Position numbers and translations under genes: made by a program
The notes under the pieces: generated by a model
What the model saw: the letters and a program-made list of their open reading frames with translations, nothing else
The model's database searches: none
What the model was told of the DNA's origin: nothing
Source of the DNA: Chloroflexota bacterium
GTDB lineage: Bacteria > Chloroflexota > Anaerolineae > Aggregatilineales > Phototrophicaceae
Assembly: GCA_026706395.1 (NCBI GenBank)
Contig: JAPOYU010000053.1
Coordinates: forward strand, 20,139 to 75,068
Length of the DNA stretch: 54,930 bases
Direction: 5' to 3'
Part shown: piece by piece, positions 1 to 7,950 of the stretch
How positions within the stretch are numbered: position 1 is the first letter of the stretch
Layout: each line of letters begins with the position of its first letter

Positions 1-53
1 CTCCCGACACCTGGTTCCGTAGACCAGTGCTCTATCCACTGAGCTACAGGCAC
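1..53 (-). tRNA. tRNA-Arg (anticodon ACG), truncated by window edge
   Basis: Read on the minus strand, the sequence shows the acceptor strand GTGCCTG, the universal TA, a D arm with stem GCTC/GAGC, and the anticodon stem CTGGT/ACCAG around loop CTACGGA, giving anticodon ACG (Arg, CGN codons). The variable region GTGTCG and the first T-stem bases follow. The T arm and 3' acceptor strand lie outside the window. Confidence 0.93.
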
Positions 54-140
54 TCTAAACTGCGAACCAGCATAGTCGGCGACGGGCGAAAAATCAAGAG
101 GCAATGTCGCTGCGGACAGGGCAGGCGCGCTCCGGCGGTT

Positions 141-169
141 TTGCGTGCTCTACCACAGCCGCCTATAAT
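141..169 (+). promoter_or_regulatory. Sigma-70-type promoter for the SH3b lipoprotein gene
   Basis: TTGCGT at 141-146, a 17-base spacer and a perfect TATAAT at 164-169. The predicted start site near 176 leaves a leader of about 45 bases before the TTG start codon at 220. Seen directly in sequence; activity is inferred. Confidence 0.6.
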
Positions 170-219
170 GGACAGCGATGTGAAGTGCGCCACCTTAGGT
201 TTTCGGGAGTGAATTTCCT

Positions 220-1353
220 TTGTCGGCCTCATATCACACTGTGTTTCATTCAATCGCCGGGAGTCTGACGCGGCTACTGGCTGTGTCAGTGTTGCTCTGC
301 CTGTTGCTGACGGCCTGCAGTTTGGACGCGCTGCTGGCGCCGACGGCAACTCAGACGCCAAGCAATACACCGATCCCGCCGACCGCGACCGACACGGCTA
401 CCGCGACGGCGACAGCCACCGCGACCGATACCCCAACCGTCACGAATTCGCCGACCGCCACCGCGACGGCAAGTGACACGCCGACAGCATCGGCCACGCC
501 GACCGTATTCGCCATCGTCAGCTCGCGGCGCCGCGCCAATGTCCGCCGCGGGCCGGGCACCGACTTCCCCGTATTCAATGCGCTGGATCCTGGCAGCGGC
601 GTGCAGATTCTAGGGACGAGCGAGGACGAAGACTGGTATAATGTGCGCTTGGAGAATGGCGCGGAAGGCTGGGTCAGCGCCGGCTTGCTGGACGTGCAGG
701 CCGAAAGCGACGCCATCACCATCAGCGGGGAAACGCGCGTGGTGGTTGAAGTGGGCGCGGCTGAAGGCGCTGAGGACGCATCGGCCGAGGATGGCATACT
801 CGTCTTCAATGTTGAAATCGCCGATGTCGACTCCATGAACCTGACGGCGACCGTTCTGGTCGCTGCGACACACGCTGCCGCTCCGGCGACGCCCACCGCA
901 GCGCCCACCGAAACCGCACCGCCGACAGATACCCCCGCCGGGCCGACCGCGCCGCCACGATTTAACGTCAATGTCTTTGCCTTCTGTGATGATGCCTCCT
1001 TCGGCATCAGCGGGCCGTCCGACCTTAGCCCTGGCTCCACGATCAGGATTTATTGGGCCTGGTTCGCCAGCACGGAAGCTTATTTGCGCGACCACATGTC
1101 GAACGCGACGCATGAGTTGCGCGTCAATGGCGAGGCGCTGGCCAATGTCAACCAATACCGAGGGAATCCGCGCGCCAGCGGGACGCAGCACGTCGTCTAT
1201 TGGCATGTGCCCTTTGGTCCACTTGCCGCTGGAGAGTACCGGATCACTTATCGCGTCACCTGGCGCAACGCGATCAGCGATGGCTATGCGAATTACGGTC
1301 CCGGCACTCCAATCGAATTCGAAGAGGAAAGCTGCACGTTCGCCGTGCGGTGA
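220..1353 (+). CDS. Lipoprotein with Thr/Pro linker and bacterial SH3 domain
   Basis: This is a 377-residue secreted lipoprotein. A hydrophobic signal (about 16-32) ends in a lipobox LLTAC with Cys33. A Thr/Ala/Pro-rich low-complexity linker (about 40-95) follows, then an SH3b-type domain (about 97-160) with the hallmarks ANVRRGPG and EGWVSAGLL. A second Pro/Thr linker (about 218-247) leads to a C-terminal domain of about 125 residues with two cysteines (FAFC and ESC near the end) that could form a disulfide. SH3b domains commonly bind peptidoglycan or surface ligands, so a cell-surface role is likely; the C-terminal domain is not recognised. The TTG start is chosen because GGGAG lies 10 bases upstream and translation begins just before the signal peptide. 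It is followed 6 bases later by the lectin-fold gene. Confidence 0.85.
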   Translation: MSASYHTVFHSIAGSLTRLLAVSVLLCLLLTACSLDALLAPTATQTPSNTPIPPTATDTATATATATATDTPTVTNSPTATATASDTPTASATPTVFAIVSSRRRANVRRGPGTDFPVFNALDPGSGVQILGTSEDEDWYNVRLENGAEGWVSAGLLDVQAESDAITISGETRVVVEVGAAEGAEDASAEDGILVFNVEIADVDSMNLTATVLVAATHAAAPATPTAAPTETAPPTDTPAGPTAPPRFNVNVFAFCDDASFGISGPSDLSPGSTIRIYWAWFASTEAYLRDHMSNATHELRVNGEALANVNQYRGNPRASGTQHVVYWHVPFGPLAAGEYRITYRVTWRNAISDGYANYGPGTPIEFEEESCTFAVR

Positions 1354-1359
1354 GTTGCC

Positions 1360-2112
1360 GTGCCATCACTGGAGGTTTGGCATGTGGCAGAGCAAGGCGG
1401 CGGGGCGGTCCGGCTCGATGACATCGGCTTCAGCCTCACGTTGCCGCGGCGGCAGTCCGTCCGTTACCGTAACGCCCAGATCAGCGATTACGCCAAGCGC
1501 GCCGACTTCTCCAATGAACCTCCGCTGCGCCTGAGCCTAAAAGCTCGTGCCCAGGGCGAGCTGCGCGGCACGGCCGGTTTCGGTTTTTGGAACCATGCCT
1601 TCGCGCCCGGGCGGCATTCATACCGGCTGCCACAAGCGATCTGGTTTATATTCGCCAGCCCGCCTAGCGATATGGCGCTGGCGAAAGGCGTCCCCGGCAA
1701 TGGTTGGAAAGCGGCGACATTCAACGCGCGGAATCGGCGATTCTTTGCCTTGCTGCCCCTCGCGCCGCTTGGCTTCCTTCTTATGCGAAATGCGGCGCTT
1801 TACAGATCGCTCTGGCCCCTCGGTCAACGCGCCATCGGTGTGAATGAGGCGCTGCTAGATACCAGTTTGCTGAAAGATTGGCACTGCTACAGCATTGAAT
1901 GGCGGGGGGACGGCGCCGTCTTTAGTGTTGACGGCCAAGTCGCGCTCCAGGCCGAAGATGTCACGCGGAACAAGCTGGGCTTCATCGCCTGGATAGACAA
2001 TCAATATGCGGTTGTCACGCCACTAGGCAGGTTTGGCTGGGGACGCTTGGGTCTGCCGCAGACGCAATCGCTGCATCTGCGGGATATTGAGATCACATCG
2101 CTCGCCGGATGA
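1360..2112 (+). CDS. Concanavalin-like (GH16/LamG-fold) domain protein
   Basis: The 250-residue protein has no visible signal peptide or membrane segment. The pattern GFGFWNHAF, then PQAIWFIFASPP, then a late WHCYSIEWRGDGAVFSVDG block resembles the beta-sandwich fold of LamG/GH16-type lectins; the last block is the common 'W..Y.IEW....F.VDG' strand pair. I see no GH16 catalytic ExDxxE motif, so a carbohydrate-recognition or structural role is more likely than hydrolysis. It starts at GTG 1360, just after the stop of the SH3b lipoprotein, suggesting co-transcription. Specificity is unknown. Confidence 0.7.
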   Translation: MPSLEVWHVAEQGGGAVRLDDIGFSLTLPRRQSVRYRNAQISDYAKRADFSNEPPLRLSLKARAQGELRGTAGFGFWNHAFAPGRHSYRLPQAIWFIFASPPSDMALAKGVPGNGWKAATFNARNRRFFALLPLAPLGFLLMRNAALYRSLWPLGQRAIGVNEALLDTSLLKDWHCYSIEWRGDGAVFSVDGQVALQAEDVTRNKLGFIAWIDNQYAVVTPLGRFGWGRLGLPQTQSLHLRDIEITSLAG

Positions 2113-2268
2113 GTTGCTTTCCTCAAATGACGGGCGGGAAACCAGGGTCTTATCAGTCAGGCTTTGGGATTGGCGGACGGTAAGCCGAAATGACCGATGC
2201 TAAATTTGGCGCGCAAAGCCAAAATGATAAAATGATGTTATAGCCGACGGTCAGGATAGAGTTACTGT

Positions 2269-3375
2269 ATGTCAACCCCACCGACGGACGAGGACTTTAG
2301 TGAACTGCTGGATGCGGTGTCCAGCCGGAAGCGGCTGCTGCTGGAATACCTGATGCAGGAGCGCTTCGTGCAGCGCTTCCAGCCGGATCATATCCGCGAT
2401 GCCGTCTATAGTTACGTCAAAGGTGGCGGCAAATCGCTGCGGCCGGCCGTGGCGATGCTGGCTTGCGGCGCTTTGGGCGGCGACGAAGCGCAGGCCTTGC
2501 CAGTCGCGGCCGCGATCGAGGTCTATCACACCTGGACGCTGGTTCATGACGATGTCATCGACCGCGATGATACGCGGCGGGGGCGGCCTACCGTGCATCG
2601 GGAATTCGCCCGACGGGCATCGGCGGAATTTGCTTGGACGGATTCCGAAGCCGAGCATTACGGCAGATCAATCGCGATGCTGGCCGGCGATGTGCAGCAA
2701 TCTTGGTCCTGGTCGCTGCTTTTCGAGGCGCATTTGGAATGCGGCGTGCCGGCTGAAGTCGTCATTCGGCTGGCGCAGGACCTCGCTGGCCGGGTGACGC
2801 CGCTGCTGGTTGAAGGCGAGACTCTCGATGTGCAATACTCGGGCCCGGTTTTGCAGCTCGACGAGGGCACGATCCTCGATGTGCTTTGGAAGAAGACAGG
2901 TGTGCTCTATGAGTTCGCCGGGCGCGCCGGCGCTGCCATCGCCTTGAACGACGCTTCTTCTGCTTCGCCCGCTGCCGCGGCGATCGCAAAGTTCTGTCGC
3001 CTCTGCGGCACAGCCTTCCAGATTCAGGACGACATCCTGGGGGTGGTCGGCGATGCGCAGCAGTTGGGCAAGCCGGTCGGCTCTGATATTCGCGAGGGCA
3101 AGACGACCTTGCTGACGCTTAAGGCGCTGGCCCGGGTTGATGATGACAGTCAACGAGAAATGTTGCTGCGAACGCTGGGCGACGGGGAGGCGAGCGCTGG
3201 TGATGTACAGCAGGTGATCGCTTTGCTGCGTGATTCCGGCGCCGTAAGCTATGCGCAATCCCTCGCTCGTCAATACGTCCGCGAGGCCTTGGCCTATCTT
3301 GATGCTCTGCCCGCCAACAACTATCGATCACTCTTGGCGCAATGGGCGCAATACTTGATACAGCGCGAGTTCTAG
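2269..3375 (+). CDS. Polyprenyl diphosphate synthase (trans-isoprenyl transferase)
   Basis: This 368-residue trans-prenyltransferase condenses isopentenyl diphosphate with an allylic diphosphate to make isoprenoid chains for quinones or lipid carriers. The GGGKSLRPA substrate-binding segment is near 52-60. The first aspartate-rich motif is DDVID at 94-98, followed by RRGRPTVH. The second motif, QIQDDILGVVGD, lies near 250-265. Residues about 111-135 form an insertion between helices that is longer than in short family members. The ATG at 2269 follows AGGATAG. It lies upstream of a penicillin-binding protein, which fits supply of the undecaprenyl or a related carrier, but the product chain length cannot be read from sequence. 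Confidence 0.92.
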   Translation: MSTPPTDEDFSELLDAVSSRKRLLLEYLMQERFVQRFQPDHIRDAVYSYVKGGGKSLRPAVAMLACGALGGDEAQALPVAAAIEVYHTWTLVHDDVIDRDDTRRGRPTVHREFARRASAEFAWTDSEAEHYGRSIAMLAGDVQQSWSWSLLFEAHLECGVPAEVVIRLAQDLAGRVTPLLVEGETLDVQYSGPVLQLDEGTILDVLWKKTGVLYEFAGRAGAAIALNDASSASPAAAAIAKFCRLCGTAFQIQDDILGVVGDAQQLGKPVGSDIREGKTTLLTLKALARVDDDSQREMLLRTLGDGEASAGDVQQVIALLRDSGAVSYAQSLARQYVREALAYLDALPANNYRSLLAQWAQYLIQREF

Positions 3376-3397
3376 TCACGCCGATGAGTATCGTCAT

Positions 3398-5908
3398 ATG
3401 TTGATCCGGTTGCGCCGGCGCTCGCGCCTTGGCAAGGTGGGCTTCCTCCTTCTGCTTTTGTTAGTCTCGCTGGCCGGCGTTTTTCTGGCTTGGGCGCTGG
3501 TCGACCTGCCGGCGCTGGAGGACCTGGAAGCGAGAATGGCGCTGCCGTCGACGCGCATCCTGGATCGGCATGGACGCTTGCTCTATGAGATTCTGCCGGG
3601 AGAGCGCGGGCGCAATCGTCAGCTGAGACTGTCTCAGATGCCCATAGACTGCGTCAACGCCGTGATCGCAACCGAAGACGCCAATTATTTCCGGCACCCC
3701 GGCGTCGACCCGGTTGGAATCGCGCGCGCGCTTTGGCTCAACCTGCGCGAAGGCGAGATCGTCGCCGGCGGCAGCACCATCACGCAGCAGACGGTACGCC
3801 TGCTCTTGTTCGACCAGCGCGAAACGCTGAATGGGGGCCTGCGCCGCAAACTGCGCGAGATGGTCCTGGCGCTGCAATTGCAGGCGCGCTTCAGCAAAGA
3901 GGAGATCCTTGCGCTCTATCTCAATCAGGTCTATTTCGGCAATCTCGCTTACGGTCTTGAAGCGGCCGCCCAAGCATATTTTGCCAAAGGCGCCGCCGAC
4001 CTCTCCCTGGCGGAATGCGCGCTGCTGACGGGGATCATACAAAACGCCATCAGCCACGATCCCTTGTCCCGCTTTGAGCGCGCCAAAGCCCGTCAAGCGG
4101 TTGTTTTGCGGCTGATGACGGAAAACGGCTTCATCACCGAGGAACAGGCGGGCGCGGCGGGGCGGGACGAGTTGCAGTTCGCGGCGGCAGTTTTCCCCAT
4201 CGAAGCGCCGCACTTCGTCATGGAGGTTTGGCGCATCCTCGAGCGGGACTATTCTTCCGCCCTGCATTCCGGTGGCCTGGAAGTGGTCACATCTGTCGAT
4301 CTCGATTGGACGAAACACGCCGAGAATATCGTCCGCAGGCAGCTCCATGCGCTCAATCATCCCGCCAGCGGGCAGCGCCCGGCCAAGGCCAACAATGCGG
4401 CGCTTGTCGCCCTCGATCCTCGTACGGGCGAAGTTCTGACGCTGCTTGGCAGCCCGGATTATTTTGACGACGGCATCGACGGCGCGGTCAACGCGGCGCT
4501 CGCGTACCGCCAGCCGGGCAGCGCGCTCAAGCCCTTCACCTACGCTGAGGCGATGAACCCGGCTTATGCCGAGCCCTATACCGCCGCCACCATGTTTCTC
4601 GATGTGCGCAGGCCGTTCATCACCAAAAAACTGGAGAGTTATGTTCCGGCGAATTATGGGGCTGTGGAGCACGGGCCGGTCCTCTTGCGGGAGGCGCTGG
4701 CATCGTCCTACAACATCCCCGCGGTGATCGCGCTTGAGCATATCGGCATCGAGCGCTTTGTGAACTTCGTTAGCGAGCTCGGCTTGGAAAACTTGCGCGA
4801 TAACGCCCGCGTCGACTTGTCAATTACCCTTGGTGGTGGCGAAGTGCGCTTGCTCGACCTGGTCGAAGCCTACGCCGCATTCGCCAACGGCGGCTACGAT
4901 ATCGAGCCGCAGCTCATACTGAGCATCACCGACTCGAGCGGGAAGCGAATCTACGAGGTCGAGCCGGCGATGCTGAATCGCCGCCTGATCGACGAAGGCA
5001 TCGCTTATATCATCAGCGACATCCTGGCGGACAAGTCAGCGCGGATACCAGCCTTCGGTGCGAACAGTCCGCTCAATCTGGGTTTTCCCGCCGCCGCCAA
5101 AACCGGCACGACCACCGATTTCCGTGACAACTGGGCGCTTGGCTACACGCCGGAGTTGGTGGTTGGCGTTTGGGTGGGTAATGCCGATAACGCGCCGATG
5201 CTGGATGTCAGCGGCGTCAGCGGCGCCGGCCCGATCTACAATCTGTTTATGCGCGCGGTGACTAGGGGCGGTCCGCCCTCGTGGTTTGTTGAGCCGCCGG
5301 GCCTTGTCTCCCTCGAGGTCTGCCGGTTTAGCGGACTGCTGCCCACCAAGTACTGCCGCCGGCGGACCACCGAGCTTTTCATCCCCGGCACCGAGCCGCG
5401 CAAATTCGACAGTTTCCATCAGCCTTTTGTCATCGACCGCGCGACCGGCTTTATAGCCGACGAAAACACAAGGCCGGCTGATCGTCTGGAGCAAGTTTTC
5501 CTGGTGCTTCCGCCGGAGGCAAATGATTGGGCGCTCCGTCACGGCCTGCCATCAGCCCCGGTCGATTTTGGCGGGCTAGTTTCAGCCGCGGGGGGATCAT
5601 TGCGCTGGCTGTCGCCCGATCCCTACACGGTGTTCCGGCGCAGTGGGCAACTTCCGGAGGAATCACAGCGATTGCGCTTCGCGGTGGGGGCGCCGGCGGG
5701 GACGGGCAAAGTCGAATTTCGCTTGAACGGCGAAACTGTCGCCGTCGTCGACAAGGCGCCTTGGGAGACATGGTGGACCTTGACGCCGGGCGAATACCGC
5801 TTGACCGCGCGCGCGATGCTGTCCGCCATCGAACAAGTCGAAAGTCCGCTGCTGGTTTTCTCTGTCTTGGAGGAGAGGGCTCAGGCGTCTTATGAGCGGC
5901 GGGAGTAG
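3398..5908 (+). CDS. Class A penicillin-binding protein (PBP1A/1C-like)
   Basis: This 836-residue bifunctional peptidoglycan synthase has one N-terminal membrane anchor (about 13-35). The GT51 glycosyltransferase domain carries the catalytic Glu93 in ATEDANYF and the GGSTITQQ motif at 124-131. The transpeptidase domain has SxxK (Ser375, Lys378), SxN (Ser437-Tyr-Asn439) and KTGT (568-571). The C-terminal tail, with GKVEFRLNGE and TLTPGEYRLTA, resembles the beta-rich BiPBP_C domain of PBP1C proteins. It acts on lipid II at the outer face of the membrane. All catalytic residues are present. It starts 22 bases after the prenyl synthase gene and is probably co-transcribed. Confidence 0.96.
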   Translation: MLIRLRRRSRLGKVGFLLLLLLVSLAGVFLAWALVDLPALEDLEARMALPSTRILDRHGRLLYEILPGERGRNRQLRLSQMPIDCVNAVIATEDANYFRHPGVDPVGIARALWLNLREGEIVAGGSTITQQTVRLLLFDQRETLNGGLRRKLREMVLALQLQARFSKEEILALYLNQVYFGNLAYGLEAAAQAYFAKGAADLSLAECALLTGIIQNAISHDPLSRFERAKARQAVVLRLMTENGFITEEQAGAAGRDELQFAAAVFPIEAPHFVMEVWRILERDYSSALHSGGLEVVTSVDLDWTKHAENIVRRQLHALNHPASGQRPAKANNAALVALDPRTGEVLTLLGSPDYFDDGIDGAVNAALAYRQPGSALKPFTYAEAMNPAYAEPYTAATMFLDVRRPFITKKLESYVPANYGAVEHGPVLLREALASSYNIPAVIALEHIGIERFVNFVSELGLENLRDNARVDLSITLGGGEVRLLDLVEAYAAFANGGYDIEPQLILSITDSSGKRIYEVEPAMLNRRLIDEGIAYIISDILADKSARIPAFGANSPLNLGFPAAAKTGTTTDFRDNWALGYTPELVVGVWVGNADNAPMLDVSGVSGAGPIYNLFMRAVTRGGPPSWFVEPPGLVSLEVCRFSGLLPTKYCRRRTTELFIPGTEPRKFDSFHQPFVIDRATGFIADENTRPADRLEQVFLVLPPEANDWALRHGLPSAPVDFGGLVSAAGGSLRWLSPDPYTVFRRSGQLPEESQRLRFAVGAPAGTGKVEFRLNGETVAVVDKAPWETWWTLTPGEYRLTARAMLSAIEQVESPLLVFSVLEERAQASYERRE

Positions 5909-5929
5909 GTGAATTGTATGGCGCGACGA

Positions 5930-5959
5930 TTGCCAGGGCCAGGTGTAGTAAGTGATAAT
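5930..5959 (+). promoter_or_regulatory. Promoter for the secreted protein at 5994
   Basis: TTGCCA at 5930-5935, an 18-base spacer, GATAAT at 5954-5959. The predicted start site near 5966 lies downstream of an in-frame ATG at 5952, which supports translation from GTG 5994 instead. Confidence 0.45.
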
Positions 5960-5993
5960 GCTGATACGCGCTGCGCCAGTTGAGGAAGACACC

Positions 5994-6734
5994 GTGCGAT
6001 TCTGCATTCTCTGCATTCTTTTCCTGACCTTGCTTCTCGCCCCCGGCGGCCAGTCCTTGGCGCAAGAATCGGAGGAAAGTGAAGCGCAGGCGCAGGCGCT
6101 GCTCGATGCCGCGGTCGACCGCCTTCAAGCGGCTGACAGCTTCAAGCTGACGATCACTCAAACCGGCGAGCCCTATCCGCTGTCGCTGACCTTTGACGGG
6201 GTCAATATGCTGCCCGCCACGCTGCAGAGCGCTGAGGCGCAGTACATTAGCCCTGACGAACTGCACATCAGCGCCTCGGTCCGCTTGTTCATTCCGCTGT
6301 CGCTGGATATATATTCGCTTGGCGACCGGCAGTGGCTTAGCTTCCCGAGTGGCGCGCCTTGGCTCCAGCAGCCCGCCTTCGAAGACTTCGATGTCAATCG
6401 CCTTTTGGCGCCCGGCGACGGGATCGAATCCGTCATGGCGGATCTGCAAGACCCTCGGATCACCGACGACCAGGCGCTGATCAATGAGCAACCTGCATGG
6501 AAGCTCGGCGCGCGGGCGGCGGGCGCCGGCGTATCCGGCTTGCTCTTCGGCTTCATCGAACCGGGGGATGATGTCGAACTCGTGGCTTATATCACCGCGA
6601 ACGACGGGCGCTTCGTCGTGCTGGAAATCACCATGCTGGAGACCGTTGGTGAGCCGGAAGTGGAACCGTCCGTCTGGCGTATTCAGTTTTCCGACTATGA
6701 TGGGCCGCGCGATTTCGAGGCGCCGTCGCCCTAG
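5994..6734 (+). CDS. Secreted protein, LppX/LolA-like beta-fold candidate
   Basis: The protein has 246 residues. GTG 5994 is preferred because GAGG lies 7-8 bases upstream and the protein then begins directly with a signal peptide (VRFCILCILFLTLLLAP, cleavage probably after SLAQ). An upstream in-frame ATG at 5952 overlaps the putative promoter. The mature part starts with an Ala/Glu helix, then has repeating beta strands (SFKLTITQTGEPYPLSLTFDG, in two stretches) like the LppX/LprG or LolA half-barrel lipid-binding family. No lipobox cysteine is present, so it is probably soluble or periplasm-like. Assignment rests on pattern only. Its stop codon overlaps that of the convergent GT2 gene by 4 bases. 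Confidence 0.72.
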   Translation: MRFCILCILFLTLLLAPGGQSLAQESEESEAQAQALLDAAVDRLQAADSFKLTITQTGEPYPLSLTFDGVNMLPATLQSAEAQYISPDELHISASVRLFIPLSLDIYSLGDRQWLSFPSGAPWLQQPAFEDFDVNRLLAPGDGIESVMADLQDPRITDDQALINEQPAWKLGARAAGAGVSGLLFGFIEPGDDVELVAYITANDGRFVVLEITMLETVGEPEVEPSVWRIQFSDYDGPRDFEAPSP

Positions 6735-7744
6735 ACGCGCTCCAGTTCGGCTTGGTCTTCCTCGGGCTCGGCGCGCCGCCGCTCGCGGACGAAGTAAATC
6801 GGCTTGTGCTGTGACTCGTGGTAGGTGCGCATGATCATATCGGCGACGATACCGGTGCTGACAAACTGAACGCCCAGCACCATCAGAAGCGCCGCCAGCT
6901 GCAGCAAGGGACGATCACCGATTTTGTTCTCCGTCAGCAGCTTGAAGACCGTCAGATATGCCCCTAGCAGCGTGCCGATGCCGCCCACCAGAAATCCCGC
7001 TGCGCCGAAGACATATAACGGTCGATTGAAATAGCTCAAGATGAAGACGACTACGATCAAGTCGAGCACAACTTTGAATGTGCGGCTGATTCCGTATTTG
7101 CTGCTGCCCCATTTACGTGCGCGATCCTTGACCGGGACTTCGGCGACGCGGACGCCCATTTGCCGCGCCAGCGCCGGAATGAAACGGTGCAGTTCGCCGT
7201 AGAGTTGAACGCCTTTCGCCACATCAAAATGATAGGCTTTTAAGGTGCAGCCATAATCATGCAGCTTGATGCCGGTACTGCGGGAGATTAAGGCATTTGC
7301 CATCGCCGAAGGCAGCCGCCGAAGCAAAAACGGCTCCTTGCGGTTTTGTCGCCAGCCGCTGACGATATCGTAGCCCTCACCGAATTTGTCAAGCAACAGC
7401 TTGATATCGCGCGGGTCATTCTGCAAATCAGCATCGATCGTGATTACAATCTCGCCCTGCGCCGCGTCAAAGCCGGCTGCGATCGCAGCAGTCTGCCCGA
7501 AGTTGCGGCGGAAGTGAATGATGTGCCAACGCCGGTCGCGCGCCTGTACTCCGTTTAGCAGCTCATAACTGCGATCCTGGCTGCCATCATTGATGGCGAT
7601 GACTTCGTAGTCGCGCCCGATCTCAGCCAGCGCTTCGCTCAACTCACGATGCAGCGTTTCAATATTGCCTTCTTCATTGTAGATGGGGATGACAATGGAA
7701 AGCTCAAGTTCCGGGGCTTCACTCAAGACCGGCTGGTTATCCAT
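6731..7744 (-). CDS. Polyisoprenyl-phosphate glycosyltransferase, GT2 (DPM1/ArnC-like)
   Basis: The 337-residue enzyme has an N-terminal GT-A domain: LSIVIPIYNEEGN near 15-27, VIAINDGSQDRS, and the metal/nucleotide motif DADLQND. KDRARKWGSSKYG is typical of dolichol/polyprenyl-phosphate sugar transferases. Two or three membrane segments occupy the C-terminal third, followed by a charged cytoplasmic tail rich in Arg and Glu. It probably moves a sugar from a nucleotide donor to polyprenyl phosphate at the inner membrane face. ATG 7744 is chosen because GGAG precedes it by 8 bases; longer frames upstream start in arginine-rich sequence unlike the family. It diverges from the PBP gene at 7951. 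Confidence 0.9.
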   Translation of the reverse strand: MDNQPVLSEAPELELSIVIPIYNEEGNIETLHRELSEALAEIGRDYEVIAINDGSQDRSYELLNGVQARDRRWHIIHFRRNFGQTAAIAAGFDAAQGEIVITIDADLQNDPRDIKLLLDKFGEGYDIVSGWRQNRKEPFLLRRLPSAMANALISRSTGIKLHDYGCTLKAYHFDVAKGVQLYGELHRFIPALARQMGVRVAEVPVKDRARKWGSSKYGISRTFKVVLDLIVVVFILSYFNRPLYVFGAAGFLVGGIGTLLGAYLTVFKLLTENKIGDRPLLQLAALLMVLGVQFVSTGIVADMIMRTYHESQHKPIYFVRERRRAEPEEDQAELERV

Positions 7745-7950
7745 AAGCTGTCTCCGCGGACTCCGAGCGCCAATTCTATCAGTCAATCTGGCGCATAACC
7801 AGTTCATGCCTTTCCGCCCCGGGCTCTTCAAGAGCGATGACAGGCCGTCGACTACGACAACGTAGGCTTGTCGTCGGCGGGGCGTCCAGCGCGTATAAGC
7901 GGAGTGGTTTATTCTGTTAAAATATATTCAGCAGCAATGCCGGAGAGGCG

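Noticed and set aside
3461..4741. 426-codon open frame antisense to the first penicillin-binding protein
   Set aside because: Same reason: shadow of a well-supported gene, no ribosome-binding site.
5952..5993. Upstream ATG for the secreted protein
   Set aside because: It overlaps the putative -10 element and adds 14 residues ahead of a normal signal peptide; GTG 5994 has a good Shine-Dalgarno.
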